Positions 53,566 through 62,187 of a stretch of 64,000 nt of DNA are shown here, one piece after another (within the stretch, counting starts at the first letter, position 1; the number at the start of each line of letters is the position of its first letter). This DNA comes from Candidatus Dormiibacter spiritus (GTDB lineage Bacteria; Chloroflexota; Dormibacteria; Dormibacterales; Dormibacteraceae). The notes under the pieces are model-generated. The model did no database searches and was not told the origin of the DNA. It saw nothing but the letters and a program-made list of their open reading frames with translations. Location of the stretch: the NCBI GenBank assembly GCA_003244185.1, contig QHBT01000043.1:1-64000 (forward strand), written 5' to 3'. Position numbers and translations under genes: made by a program.

Positions 53566-54228
53566 GTGAGCGAGCCGCCCGCGCCTGACGACGACCTCGA
53601 CGCACAATCGGCGGACAGCTGGGTCAGCTTGGGCGAGGCGGCCCGGCAGCTGGGTATCAGTCAGCAGACGCTGCGGCGGTGGGCCGACAGAGGCCAAGTC
53701 AAGAGCTTTGTCACTCCCGGCGGACACCGCCGTTTCCAGCGGTCAGTGCTGACGGAGCTGCTGCCCGCGCCGCGGCTTCGGCGCCCGCAGCTTGCGGATC
53801 TCGGCAGTTCCCTCGATCGCATGGCCGATGCTTACAGGCGCCGGCTGGACGCCGAAGGAAGCCCGCTGCCGATTCTGGCGCTGCTGCCCGAGTCCGAGCG
53901 AGAGCGCTTCCGCGAACGCGGCCGGCGGATGGTGGAGCTGCTGCTGAACCACCTGGACGCGGACTCCCCGCCGGTGGCCTTGGCCAGTCTGCACGAGGCG
54001 GCAGCCCATGCGGTCGAGTACGGAGTCATCGCGGCCGGGCTGGGCGCCTCGTTGGGTGAAGGGATCGAGATGTTCCTCCGCTACCGGGCACCATTCCTGG
54101 AGGAGCTCGCAGTCATCGCCCGGCGCCGCCGCCTGGACACGGCTGAAGCAACAGGCCTGCTGATCGACGCCGAAGCGGCCTTCGACAAACTGCTGCTGTC
54201 CTTCATGGCGGGCTGGCAGGAGGCGTAG
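53566..54228 (+). CDS. MerR-like helix-turn-helix regulator with helical C-terminal domain
   Basis: A 220-residue protein. Residues about 18-68 are an excisionase/BldC-like winged helix ([48 protein letters not shown]). The C-terminal 140 residues are helical and resemble RsbRD N-terminal (sensor histidine-kinase-like) modules, with [34 protein letters not shown]. The combination suggests a DNA-binding sensor of unknown signal. The start is GTG. Its target is not evident. Confidence 0.85.
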   Translation: MSEPPAPDDDLDAQSADSWVSLGEAARQLGISQQTLRRWADRGQVKSFVTPGGHRRFQRSVLTELLPAPRLRRPQLADLGSSLDRMADAYRRRLDAEGSPLPILALLPESERERFRERGRRMVELLLNHLDADSPPVALASLHEAAAHAVEYGVIAAGLGASLGEGIEMFLRYRAPFLEELAVIARRRRLDTAEATGLLIDAEAAFDKLLLSFMAGWQEA

Positions 54229-54310
54229 CTGCCGCCGCCGAAGGTGAGTAGCGGATTGCTGGGGCCTCGGTGGACACGTCGGCCACCGGCGTCTGTCAGA
54301 GCAGCCTGAC

Positions 54311-54859
54311 CTAGGATCGGCTGGCCGGCCGGTACTCAAGGATGACGATGCCGGATCTGAAGGTCCGGGTGTGCGTCAGCTCTAAGGCTCTCCGGTCAAC
54401 ATCGGCCGCGAACAGCCGCTGGCCCTCACCCAGCACAATTGGGTGCAGCATCAAGCGGTAGAGGTCGATCAGATTCTCTTGTCCAAGAGCATTGAACAGC
54501 TGCGCACTGCCGGACAGAAGGATGTCCTGCCCTGGCTCCGCCTTCAACTTGCGCACCTCCTCCGCGAGATGTCCCCTGAGCAGCTGCGAGCCTTGCCATT
54601 CAAGCTTCTCAGCGGTCGCCGAGACCACGTACTTGGGCATGCTGTTCATCCTGTCCGCGAAACCGGCCTCGTCCTTCATGGCAGGCCAGGCGGCCGCGAA
54701 ACCGTCGTAGGTCTTGCGCCCCAGGAGCAGGGCGTCGCTCGCCTGCAATTCCTGCCATTTGAACTGTGCAGCTTCGTCGTCGAAGAATGGCCCCGACCAG
54801 CGGCCCGGCTCCTCGAAAACGCCATCGAGCGATAGGTACTCAGTTGCCACCAGCCTCAT
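54311..54859 (-). CDS. RibD C-terminal (dihydrofolate-reductase-like) family protein
   Basis: A 182-residue stand-alone RibD_C protein. It begins MRLVATEYLSLDGVFEEP, the typical opening, with ALLLGRKTYDGFAAAWP and DILLSGSAQLFNAL further on and ends near PIVLGEGQRLF. Family members are NAD(P)H-dependent reductases of unknown substrate. The 266-bp stretch from 54860 to 55125 after it shows no gene that I recognise. Confidence 0.9.
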   Translation of the reverse strand: MRLVATEYLSLDGVFEEPGRWSGPFFDDEAAQFKWQELQASDALLLGRKTYDGFAAAWPAMKDEAGFADRMNSMPKYVVSATAEKLEWQGSQLLRGHLAEEVRKLKAEPGQDILLSGSAQLFNALGQENLIDLYRLMLHPIVLGEGQRLFAADVDRRALELTHTRTFRSGIVILEYRPASRS

Positions 54860-55125
54860 GTTTTCCTCCGCTGAATCTCGATATTGACAGCGACGGCCGG
54901 CTTGAGCCCGGCTCTGGCGTCGGATCGTCAGGCACTACTGAATACGTCGATCAAGTTATCGGCAGAACGACAGGTTCGAGCAATCAGATGAGCCAAACCT
55001 TCGCCTCGGCGCTGAGTGGGCGACTGTCACCTACCCACCATGTCGGCGGGACGGAGGCGCATCGCCGACCAGGTCTCCTCGACAGCGCGTCGGTGAGCCA
55101 GTTAGTGGCGTACTCCTCAAGAACG

Positions 55126-56013
55126 TCAGCCGTGGTGGAAGCGAGGCTGGTCGCCGGCCGGCCTGGTCGGGCGGAGCCGGCGCGCCAGCGCACCGCGGCG
55201 GGGTTCGCAGATCAGCACTACCAGAAACAGCAGAGTGCTCAGGCAGACGATAAGGCTGCCGCTGGAGACGTTCAGGTAGTAGGCGATGACGAGGCCTGCC
55301 ACACCACTGAACGCGCCAAGGCAGGCGCTCAGCAGCAGCATTCGCGGCACGCGCACGGTGAGCAGGCGCGCGGTGGCGGCGGGGGTGATCAGGAAGGCCA
55401 CCACGAGGATGTTGCCGATCGCGCGCAGCGAGACCACCACCGTCGCCGCCAGGAGCAGCAGGAGCAGCAGGTCTAAAAGCAGCCCCCTGAGGCCCATCGC
55501 CTCCGCCAAGCCGGGATCGAACGCGCGGAGCACGAAGCGGCGGTGGAAGATCAGCAGCACCGAAGCCACCACGGTGGAGAGCCCGAGCGTCAACCACAGG
55601 TCCTCCGGGCTGACGAGCAGAACGTTGCCGAAGAGGAAGTCCTCCAGCGCCGTCGCGTAGCTGTGCACTGTTGAGATGAGCACGATGCCGAGAGCAAAAG
55701 CCCCTGTCAGGACCACGCCAATGGCCGCGTCCTCCTGAATCCGCTGATCGCGGGTGATGAGCCCGATCGAGACCGCCGCGACCGCGCCCGCTGCGAGGGC
55801 GCCGTACAGGATCGCGGTGGCGCCCGAGAGCAGAAAGGCGATCACCACACCGGGCAGGACGGCGTGGGAGAGGGCGTCAGTCATGAACCCCAGGCGGCGG
55901 AAGATCACATAACAGCCGAGTGCGCCACCCAGCCCGCCGCTGAGCAGAACCTGGACCAGCGCCCGACGCTGCACCTCCAGCAGGAACGGATCACTGAGCC
56001 ACTCCAGCGTCAC
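55126..56013 (-). CDS. znuB: zinc/manganese ABC transporter permease
   Basis: A 295-residue ABC-3 family permease with eight or nine helices. Typical landmarks are ALVQVLLSGGLGGALGCYVIFRRLGFMTDALSHAVLPGVVIAFLL and AFDPGLAEAMGLRGLLLDLLLLLLLAATVVVSLRAIGNILVVAFLITPAATARLL. It is the last gene of the minus-strand operon with ATPase and binding protein. The zinc assignment rests on the Fur-type gene and operator next to it; manganese is possible. Confidence 0.9.
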   Translation of the reverse strand: MTLEWLSDPFLLEVQRRALVQVLLSGGLGGALGCYVIFRRLGFMTDALSHAVLPGVVIAFLLSGATAILYGALAAGAVAAVSIGLITRDQRIQEDAAIGVVLTGAFALGIVLISTVHSYATALEDFLFGNVLLVSPEDLWLTLGLSTVVASVLLIFHRRFVLRAFDPGLAEAMGLRGLLLDLLLLLLLAATVVVSLRAIGNILVVAFLITPAATARLLTVRVPRMLLLSACLGAFSGVAGLVIAYYLNVSSGSLIVCLSTLLFLVVLICEPRRGALARRLRPTRPAGDQPRFHHG

Positions 56014-56771
56014 CGCGCCTGGTCCCCCAGCGCCAGGCCGCCGTCAGGCAGCACCAGCAGGTGTTCACCGTAGATGAGCTCGAGCGTGTCGCGCCGCAGC
56101 AGGCGGTCGGCCGGTAGGTCTGCCACCACCGTGCCGTTCACACCCCAGACCCTGTCCGCCATGCGCGCCGAGCCGACCACGTCGTGAGTCGCCATCAGAA
56201 CGGTCCCGCCCCGGCTGCAGAACGCGTGGAGCAAGCGGAGGACGCCGTCCTGGCTGGCTGGATCGACCCCGGAGAGCGGCTCGTCCAGCAGCAGCACCGG
56301 CGCCTGCGAGAAGAGCGCCCGGGCCAGCATCACCCGCTGCTGCTGGCCCCCGCTGAGCTCACCGATCGAACGCTCCCGCAGCTCGGCCAGGCCCACCTGC
56401 TCAAGCCCACCGAGCGCCGCCTCACGGTCAGTGGCTGCCGTCCAGCCAATGCGGCGCAGCGAAGCCTGGCGCCCCATCAGCACCACGTCGAGCACGCTGG
56501 CGGGGAAGGTCCAGTTGATGTCCTCCCGCTGGGGCACATAGGCCAGCAGTCGCCGGCGGCCCGAGCCCTCGAGCCCGGCCACGGCGACGCGGCCGCTGAC
56601 GGTCACGATGCCCACGACTGCCTTCAAGAGAGTGCTCTTGCCGGCTCCATTCAGCCCGACCAGGCAGACGAAGCTGCCGGCGGGTGCGCTGGCGGTTGCA
56701 TCCTGAAGCGCCAGCAGGCTGCCGTAGCGGGCGCTCACCCTCTCCAGATAGACGGCGGGCGGCTCGGTCAA
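56010..56771 (-). CDS. znuC: zinc/manganese ABC transporter ATPase
   Basis: A 253-residue ATPase of the metal-uptake type. Walker A is GLNGAGKST; the Q-loop is VPQREDINWTFP, with the INWxFP pattern characteristic of Mn/Zn transporters; the signature LSGGQQQR; Walker B VLLLDEPLSGVD; H-loop MATHD. The gene overlaps both neighbours by 4 bp, in the order binding protein, ATPase, permease. Confidence 0.92.
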   Translation of the reverse strand: MTEPPAVYLERVSARYGSLLALQDATASAPAGSFVCLVGLNGAGKSTLLKAVVGIVTVSGRVAVAGLEGSGRRRLLAYVPQREDINWTFPASVLDVVLMGRQASLRRIGWTAATDREAALGGLEQVGLAELRERSIGELSGGQQQRVMLARALFSQAPVLLLDEPLSGVDPASQDGVLRLLHAFCSRGGTVLMATHDVVGSARMADRVWGVNGTVVADLPADRLLRRDTLELIYGEHLLVLPDGGLALGDQAR

Positions 56772-57685
56772 CAGCTGCTGAACCCCTCAGCCATCACGGC
56801 GCCGTTGTGGCTGAGTGCGCCCTCCAGCGTCCCGCCCGGGCTGCCCGGCTCTCCCAACGCGTCACCGTACAGCTTGCCGGCGAAGACTCTGGCTCCGGAT
56901 TCCCGAGCGATCTGAGCTGCCAGATTGGGGTCGATGGTGGTTTCGGTGAAGATGGCGCAGACGTGGTCCTGCCTTATGGCAGCGACCAGACGGGCAACGT
57001 CAGCCGGTCTTACAGCAGCTATCGAATCGGTGGCCGGGACTATGTCGCCGACCAGGGTGATCCCGTAGCGGGGCAGAAAGTAGTTGAACGCGTCGTGGTT
57101 GGCGACGAACAGGCGGCGCGGGGCGGGGACGGGATCGAGCTTGGTGTGAATCTGGCGGTCGGCCGCGTCAAGGCGATCGCTGAGCGCAGCTGCGTTGCGC
57201 TGATAGGTCGCGCGGCCGGCCGGGTCCAGTCGCGTCAGCTCATCTGAGATGGCCGCTGCCGCCAGCTTGGCGTTGTCCACGTCGTACCACCAGTGCGGGT
57301 CCTGGCCGCCTTCGCCGGCATTGCCTGAGCGAAGATGCACGTGCTTCGCCAGGTCGACAGCGTGCACGGTTTCGCCAGCTGCCGCCAGGCCCCGGTCGAG
57401 CCACTTGTCGGCTCCGGCCCCGCTCTCGAAGACGGCGGCCGAGCGCGCCAGCTGGGTCACCTGCTCAGGCTTCAGCTCGTACTGGTGGGGATCGGTGTTC
57501 GGCCCCAACAGTGGCGTCAGCTGGACCCGTTCGCCACCGACAGCCCTGATGAGAGCGCTGACCTGGGTCAGCGTGCTCGTCACCCGCAGCGCGCCCGGTT
57601 TGGATTGACCGGCCTGCCCAGCGCCACAAGCCAGGCTCAGCAAAACCAACAAGCCGGCCAGAGCCACGGCTTGGGTCACTCTCAT
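56768..57685 (-). CDS. znuA: zinc/manganese ABC transporter binding lipoprotein
   Basis: A 305-residue cluster A-I solute-binding lipoprotein; the lipobox is LSLAC followed by Gly. Metal-binding residues are seen in PHQYELKP (first His), DPHWWYDVDN (second His), VANHDAFNYFLPRYGI (third His) and TETTIDPNLA (acid). There is no His-rich loop of the sort in classical ZnuA. ATG at 57685 is right because the operator lies just upstream. Confidence 0.92.
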   Translation of the reverse strand: MRVTQAVALAGLLVLLSLACGAGQAGQSKPGALRVTSTLTQVSALIRAVGGERVQLTPLLGPNTDPHQYELKPEQVTQLARSAAVFESGAGADKWLDRGLAAAGETVHAVDLAKHVHLRSGNAGEGGQDPHWWYDVDNAKLAAAAISDELTRLDPAGRATYQRNAAALSDRLDAADRQIHTKLDPVPAPRRLFVANHDAFNYFLPRYGITLVGDIVPATDSIAAVRPADVARLVAAIRQDHVCAIFTETTIDPNLAAQIARESGARVFAGKLYGDALGEPGSPGGTLEGALSHNGAVMAEGFSSC

Positions 57686-57700
57686 GGTGAAGCAGCATAG

Positions 57701-57724
57701 CATTTGCGCAAATGATTTGCGCAA
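57701..57724. promoter_or_regulatory. Zur/Fur-type double palindrome
   Basis: CATTTGCGCAAATG at 57701-57714 is a perfect palindrome. A second TTGCGCAA dyad lies at 57717-57724. They sit in the 67-bp gap between the divergent znuA and Fur-type genes, so one bound dimer pair could repress both. Confidence 0.78.
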
Positions 57725-57752
57725 CCGGCTTGCTTCATGCTTTAATGGCTGC

Positions 57753-58145
57753 ATGCCCCGGCCCAGTCCTGTCAGCGATGCAGTTCGCGGCGTCATCGAT
57801 GCGGGCCAGCGGCACGCCTGGGCGCTCGACGAGCTGCTGGATTCCGTTCGCACCCATGTCCCTGGCGCCGACTACTCAACAGTCTTTCGGGCTGTCACCA
57901 TGCTTGAGCGCTCGGGCGAGGTGAACCGGGTGGAGGTGGGCGACGGCAAGGCCCGTTACGAACCCAACCAGGAGCACCACGAGCACATCCGCTGCCGCGA
58001 TTGTGGCCAGGTCGCTCAGGTGCCGGGCTGCGTACTGCTGGCGGCGGAGTCAGAGATCGCGGGGGCGACGGGCTTCCAGGTGGACGGGCACAGCCTGCTC
58101 TTCTCCGGCGTTTGCCCGATCTGCCAGCGCAAGAACGACGGCTAG
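57753..58145 (+). CDS. zur: Fur-family metalloregulator, likely Zur
   Basis: A 130-residue Fur-class repressor. The DNA-binding part reads RHAWALDELLDSVRTHVPGADYSTVFRAVTMLERSGEVNRVEV. The metal part has HHEHIRCRDCGQV and VCPICQRK, giving two CxxC pairs for structural zinc, and EPNQEHHEHI. The start is ATG 57753; an upstream frame has no homology. Its stop TAG is supplied by the left end of the adjoining inverted-repeat element. Control of znuABC is likely from gene order and the palindromic operator. Confidence 0.88.
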   Translation: MPRPSPVSDAVRGVIDAGQRHAWALDELLDSVRTHVPGADYSTVFRAVTMLERSGEVNRVEVGDGKARYEPNQEHHEHIRCRDCGQVAQVPGCVLLAAESEIAGATGFQVDGHSLLFSGVCPICQRKNDG

Positions 58146-58358
58146 TGGACTGTAACTGTCGGATGTGGAGCAGGCCGCAGGCTCGGAGACCGGCGTTCCA
58201 GGCGGGTGGTGCCAAGGATCGGGTGGCGCAAGGAGGAGCCCATCTCAAGATGGGTGACGACGCGCGCCGGGCCCCGAGACGCCGGCATCGGCGAGCGAAG
58301 CGAGCCCGCCCGTCTGGGGCGTCGGATGCTCCATATTCGGCTGTTACGGTCCACTAGC
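58141..58358. mobile_element. MITE-like inverted-repeat element
   Basis: A 31-bp terminal inverted repeat (26 of 31 identical) starting GCTAGTGGAC bounds 218 bp without a gene. The ends could lie inside a TA duplication within CTAG, the target of IS630-type elements. A small internal hairpin (CCCATCT/AGATGGG at 58239-58254) is present. The left end gives the Fur gene its TAG stop and the right end gives the oxidoreductase its ATG. A structured RNA or attenuator is an alternative. Confidence 0.6.
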
Positions 58359-59759
58359 GCGCCCGACGCCGTGGTCGTCGGCTCAGGTCCGAACGGGCTG
58401 GCGGCCGGCATCACGCTGCTGGAAGCCGGCCGCTCGGTCCTGGTCCTGGAGGCCGCCGAGCAGCCGGGCGGTGGCCTGCGCAGCGAGCAGCTGACCGAGC
58501 CGGGCTTCCGCCACGACGTGTGCGCATCGGTCATGGCGTTCGCCCCGGTTTCGCCTTTCCTGCGACGGCAGAGCCTGCGCCTGCTGACGCCGCCTGCTCC
58601 GCTGGCCCATCCGCTGGAGGGCGACGCAGCTGTGATCCTGGAGCGCTCGGTGGAGGAGACGGCCGCCGGCCTTGACCCGCCCGATCGCGCCGCCTACGGT
58701 CGCCGGCTGGGTGGCTTGGTCCGCGGCGCCGAGGCGGCGTTCGCCGACCTGCTCGCAGGCCCTCGGCTGCCGCAGCTGGCGCTGACGGGAACCCGCTTCG
58801 GCGTCACGCCTCTCCTTCCCGCTGTGGTTCTGGCGCGCCACGCGTTCCAAGGCGACCGGGCTCGCGCGCTCCTGGCCGGCTGCTCGGCCCATGGTGGCGT
58901 GGCCCTGACGGAGCCCGTGAGCGCTGCCTTCGGCCTGGTCCTGCAGGCGACCGCACATGCTGGCGGCTGGCCGCTGGCCAGGGGTGGCTCGCAGTCAGTC
59001 GCCGCCTCTCTGGTCCAGCGCCTGCTCCAGCTGGGCGGCGAGATCCGCTGCGGCGAACGCGTGGCTGACGTCGAGCAGCTGCCCGGCCGCGCTGTTCTGC
59101 TTGATCTGACGCCGCGCCAGGTGCTGCGTCTGATCGGTAGCCGACTGGGCGTCCGCTACAGGCGTGGGCTCGAGCGTTACAGGTATGGTCCTGGCGCGTT
59201 CAAGCTGGACTGGGCCCTGAGCGGACCCGTGCCCTGGCGGGACCTTGCGTGCCGCCGAGCCGCCACAGTCCACCTGGGTGGAACGTTGGCCGAGATAGCG
59301 GCGGCGGAGCGGGACGTGAACCAGGGCCGGCATGCCCTGCGGCCTTTCGTGATCTTCGTCCAGGCAAGCCTGTTCGATCCCAGCCGGGCTCCCGCCGGTC
59401 GGCACAGCGCCTACGCGTACTGTCATGTGCCGAACGGTTCGGCAGTGGACATGACCGAAGCCATCGAGCGGCAGGTGGAGCGGTTCGCGCCCGGCTTCCG
59501 CGACCTGGTACTGGCGCGCTCAGCGATGAGCCCGGCTGCGCTGGAGCAGCACAACCCGAACCTGGTGGGCGGAGATCTGAATGGGGGCCGGCAGGACCTG
59601 CGCCAGCTCTTTACTCGGCCGCTGCCGCGCTGGAGCCCCTACACGACGCCAGATCCGCGCCTCTACCTCTGCGGCCAGGCAACGCCGCCCGGCGGAGGTG
59701 TGCATGGCATGTGCGGTTACAACGCCGCCCGGGCTGCTCTGCGCCGCACGCTCCGTTGA
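58326..59759 (+). CDS. FAD-dependent phytoene-desaturase-like oxidoreductase
   Basis: A 477-residue flavoprotein. The FAD site is DAVVVGSGPNGLAAGITLLEAGRSVLVLEAAEQPGGGLRS, followed by the CrtI-like QLTEPGFRHDVCASVM. The C-terminal dinucleotide block reads LYLCGQATPPGGGVHGMCGYNAARAAL. Such proteins are related to carotenoid desaturases but most have unknown substrates. No carotenoid genes lie nearby. The start codon ATG 58326 is inside the inverted-repeat element; the natural start may have been nearer PDAVVVG. Confidence 0.85.
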   Translation: MLHIRLLRSTSAPDAVVVGSGPNGLAAGITLLEAGRSVLVLEAAEQPGGGLRSEQLTEPGFRHDVCASVMAFAPVSPFLRRQSLRLLTPPAPLAHPLEGDAAVILERSVEETAAGLDPPDRAAYGRRLGGLVRGAEAAFADLLAGPRLPQLALTGTRFGVTPLLPAVVLARHAFQGDRARALLAGCSAHGGVALTEPVSAAFGLVLQATAHAGGWPLARGGSQSVAASLVQRLLQLGGEIRCGERVADVEQLPGRAVLLDLTPRQVLRLIGSRLGVRYRRGLERYRYGPGAFKLDWALSGPVPWRDLACRRAATVHLGGTLAEIAAAERDVNQGRHALRPFVIFVQASLFDPSRAPAGRHSAYAYCHVPNGSAVDMTEAIERQVERFAPGFRDLVLARSAMSPAALEQHNPNLVGGDLNGGRQDLRQLFTRPLPRWSPYTTPDPRLYLCGQATPPGGGVHGMCGYNAARAALRRTLR

Positions 59760-59810
59760 GCAGACCGCTCGGGTAGAACCCGGGAGAAAGTACACCCTGC
59801 CACGGCAGCG

Positions 59811-59876
59811 ATGCACGCCGGCGACTGGTTGCTCAAGCTCCTGCTGATCGCCGTCATCGTAGGCCTGCTCCACTGA
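59811..59876 (+). CDS. possible 21-residue membrane peptide
   Basis: A short frame encodes MHAGDWLLKLLLIAVIVGLLH: a brief N-terminus followed by one hydrophobic helix, as in small membrane peptides. No strong ribosome site is visible. It sits 51 bp after the FAD oxidoreductase gene. It could be chance; composition alone supports it. Confidence 0.3.
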   Translation: MHAGDWLLKLLLIAVIVGLLH

Positions 59877-59933
59877 CCGCGACCCGACAGACCACGACCA
59901 CAACCGCCACCGAAACCGATAGGAGGATGATCG

Positions 59934-60233
59934 ATGAACAGCACGTCAGCATCGACCACCGGGCCGCTCGATCACACGTTTACCGCGACACTCACACAGA
60001 GCCCCGCCAAAGGCGGATGGACCTACGTCGTCATGGACGGCTCCGCCGACTTCTTCGCCACCCGCGGACTGGTCAAGGTCAGCGGGATCATCGATGACCA
60101 GCCCTTCACCAGCTCATTCATGGCGCTCGGCGACGGCACCCACAAACTTCCGGTCAACGCCACCATCCGCCGCCACCTCGGCAAGCACGTCGGCAACACC
60201 GTCACAGTCCATCTCGACCAACGACTGAAGTAG
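59934..60233 (+). CDS. DUF1905 family protein
   Basis: A 99-residue soluble protein with the DUF1905 layout: an N-terminal strand region DHTFTATLTQSPAKGGWTYVVM, then TRGLVKVSGIIDDQPFTSSFMALGDGTHKLPVNATIRRHLGKHVGNTVTVHLDQ. AGGAGG precedes the ATG. The family function is unknown; relatives are often fused to YdeI-like domains. It appears to be a single-gene unit. Confidence 0.87.
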   Translation: MNSTSASTTGPLDHTFTATLTQSPAKGGWTYVVMDGSADFFATRGLVKVSGIIDDQPFTSSFMALGDGTHKLPVNATIRRHLGKHVGNTVTVHLDQRLK

Positions 60234-60448
60234 TCAACTACGCAGATCCGGCACCAGCCTGGCGACAATCCGCCTCAGGAACCAGCGGGCCGCGGCGGTA
60301 GCCGACCTGCTCGTCGGGCTCGCCCCTGTCGTTCCGGGCTCCTACGTCGGTTTGGCGGCGGGCGCGCTGGCACCACCCACCAGCACCCCTGGCGCACGAG
60401 GTTCTTCAGGTAGTTGGTTCGTGCGCCCGGCAGCCACGGCGATAACCT

Positions 60449-61060
60449 ATGCGCATGAGCAGCCTGGCTCAGAAGCTGAGACTGCCGGAGGGCGGCCGCG
60501 TGTCGATCGTGAACGCTCCGCCCGGGTACCTCGACCGGCTCGGTATCTCGGCGCCCAGCCATGGGCCTGACCTCGACTTCATCCAGCTGTTCGTTAAGGA
60601 CAAGGACGAGCTGCGCCGCCTGGGACCGGGCACGATCGGGTCGGTAAAGACTAGCGGCCTGCTCTGGATCACCTATCCAAAGAGTGGCAAGACGCGAGGT
60701 GCCACTGATCTCCCCGCCACCCCGTGGTGGCACCGCGGTGACGTGCTCGACGAGATCACCGGTGTGACCGGATACCTACCGTTGGCGCAGGTTTCCATCG
60801 ACGACCACTGGACCGCCCTGCGCTTCAAGCCGGCCAGAGAAGGCATGAGCACTATGTGGCCCGAGGGCCGTGCGAGCATTTCTGGCAGGAGCAGGCAGCT
60901 GAGCGATCGGCGCGCGCAGGTTGACCTCCATACCAGGGTCGATCTGCTCCAGCTCGGGGTCGTTCAGCAAGCTGCTCACCGGCACGCCCGCGTTGGCGTT
61001 GAGCATGTCGACGGGGTCGGCCTCGGCCGCCAGCCGCTCCGCCTCGCCCCGAAGAGCTAG
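60449..61060 (+). CDS. DUF3052-like protein with foreign C-terminal extension
   Basis: Residues 1-130 match a DUF3052-type protein: KLRLPEGGRVSIVNAPPGYLDRLG, IQLFVKDKDELRRLGPGT and VSIDDHWTALRFKP. Relatives usually end soon after ALRFxP. Here the frame continues about 75 residues because DNA from a short-chain dehydrogenase gene on the other strand begins near 60836. The extension is therefore not original protein, and the native stop has been lost. The start may be ATG 60449 or 60455. Confidence 0.7.
   Translation: MRMSSLAQKLRLPEGGRVSIVNAPPGYLDRLGISAPSHGPDLDFIQLFVKDKDELRRLGPGTIGSVKTSGLLWITYPKSGKTRGATDLPATPWWHRGDVLDEITGVTGYLPLAQVSIDDHWTALRFKPAREGMSTMWPEGRASISGRSRQLSDRRAQVDLHTRVDLLQLGVVQQAAHRHARVGVEHVDGVGLGRQPLRLAPKS
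60836..61055 (-). pseudogene. short-chain dehydrogenase remnant
   Basis: Read on the minus strand, a fragment gives RLAAEADPVDMLNANAGVPVSSLL and MEVNLRAPIAQ, with the NNAG-type motif of short-chain dehydrogenases, then after a frame change near 60892 LLPEMLARPSGHIVLMPSLAG. The N-terminal cofactor motif and the active-site Tyr-Lys region are missing. It is a truncated, frameshifted insertion into the end of the DUF3052-like gene. Confidence 0.75.
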
Positions 61061-61087
61061 CCGACTTCGATCTCGGACAGAAGTTCG

Positions 61088-61630
61088 ATGCCGCGATCTG
61101 CCTTTTCAGTAGCCAGCAGCAGTCCGTACGAGCGCGAGGTGGGGCTGCGGGACGGGACTCGCGTTCACGTCCGGCCCATCCGGCCGGAGGACGAGCCGCT
61201 GCTGCAGGACGCTGTGGCTCACATGTCGGAGCGGAGTGTGTACTTCCGCTTCTTCTCACCCCTGAAGCGCCTACCGGAGGCCATGGCCCGCAAGCTGGCC
61301 CGGGTCGACTATGAGGATCGCTTCGCCCTGGTCGCGTACTGCCGGGAGCGCGGCGAAGAGAGGATAGTGGGGGTGGCCCGCTACGATCGCGCCCCGGGCA
61401 CAGATGCCGCCGAGGTGGCTGTAGCCGTCGTTGATGAGGTGCAGCGGCAAGGTTTGGGCTCGCAGCTGTTGAGCCTTTTGGCGCAGGTGGCGCGGGAGCA
61501 CGGCCTCAGGACCTTCACGCTCATCGTCCTGCCCGAGAATCAGAGCATGCTGGCACTGCTGCGCAAGCTCGGCTGGATCCATCGCGCGATCTTCAGAGGC
61601 GGCCTCTACGAGATCTCCTTCGAGATCTGA
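61088..61630 (+). CDS. GNAT-family acetyltransferase
   Basis: A 180-residue acetyltransferase with one GNAT fold. It starts VGLRDGTRVHVRPIRPEDEPLLQDAV and SERSVYFRFFSP, as in the GNAT domain of Pat-type protein acetyltransferases. The acetyl-CoA loop is VVDEVQRQGLGSQLLSLLAQVAREHG (QRQGLG), and the end is FTLIVLPENQSMLALLRKLGW. It might acetylate proteins but lacks the nucleotide-binding domain of larger Pat enzymes. The first residues are uncertain. Confidence 0.88.
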   Translation: MPRSAFSVASSSPYEREVGLRDGTRVHVRPIRPEDEPLLQDAVAHMSERSVYFRFFSPLKRLPEAMARKLARVDYEDRFALVAYCRERGEERIVGVARYDRAPGTDAAEVAVAVVDEVQRQGLGSQLLSLLAQVAREHGLRTFTLIVLPENQSMLALLRKLGWIHRAIFRGGLYEISFEI

Positions 61631-61674
61631 CCCTGTGGCGCACTGAGCGTCCCTGGTCAGCGATGATTCAGTAG

Positions 61675-62187
61675 ATGCCGGCTCGGGAGAGGGAACTGAT
61701 CAGGATGAACGCTGCCGAACTGGAGGCGTTTCTCGCCTCTGAGAGCACGATGACTATCGCCACCATCGGCCCGCAGGGCCGGCCGCATCTGATGCCCGTC
61801 CACTACTACTTGGAGCGGGACGGCCGCCCGGCGACTTGGACCTACGCCAAATCGCAGAAGACCCGGAACCTGGAGCGCGATCCTCGAGCCACCCTCCAGG
61901 TGGAGGCGGGCCAAGAGTACGGGGAGCTGCGGGGAGCGATGCTGGAGGCGGACGTCGAGATCGTCCGCGACCTCGATGTCGTGGCTCAGATGGGCTGGCA
62001 GGTAGTGACGCACTCTGGCCGCCAGAGTTCCGGCACCGTTGACCTTGGGGGAGACGCCCGGGCCCGCGTTCTGGCCCAGGCGCCAAAGCGGGTGGGCCTC
62101 CGCTTCACCATCACACGAGCGCTGACTTGGGACCACCGCAAGCTCAGCCCGAGGGCCGCCCAGACTGGCCAGGCGGCGCCGAGGTGA
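61675..62187 (+). CDS. PPOX-class flavin/F420-binding protein
   Basis: A 170-residue split-barrel protein. The features STMTIATIGPQGRPHLMPVHYYLERDGR, YAKSQKTRNLERDPRATLQVEAGQEYGELRGAMLEADVEIV are those of pyridoxamine-5'-phosphate-oxidase-like F420- or FMN-dependent enzymes. The substrate is unknown. Its end overlaps that of the convergent HMG-CoA lyase gene by 44 bp. Confidence 0.88.
   Translation: MPARERELIRMNAAELEAFLASESTMTIATIGPQGRPHLMPVHYYLERDGRPATWTYAKSQKTRNLERDPRATLQVEAGQEYGELRGAMLEADVEIVRDLDVVAQMGWQVVTHSGRQSSGTVDLGGDARARVLAQAPKRVGLRFTITRALTWDHRKLSPRAAQTGQAAPR

Noticed and set aside
58326-59759. Carotenoid phytoene desaturase
   Set aside because: Fold and motifs are CrtI-like, but no carotenoid genes are nearby and the class contains many unrelated oxidoreductases.
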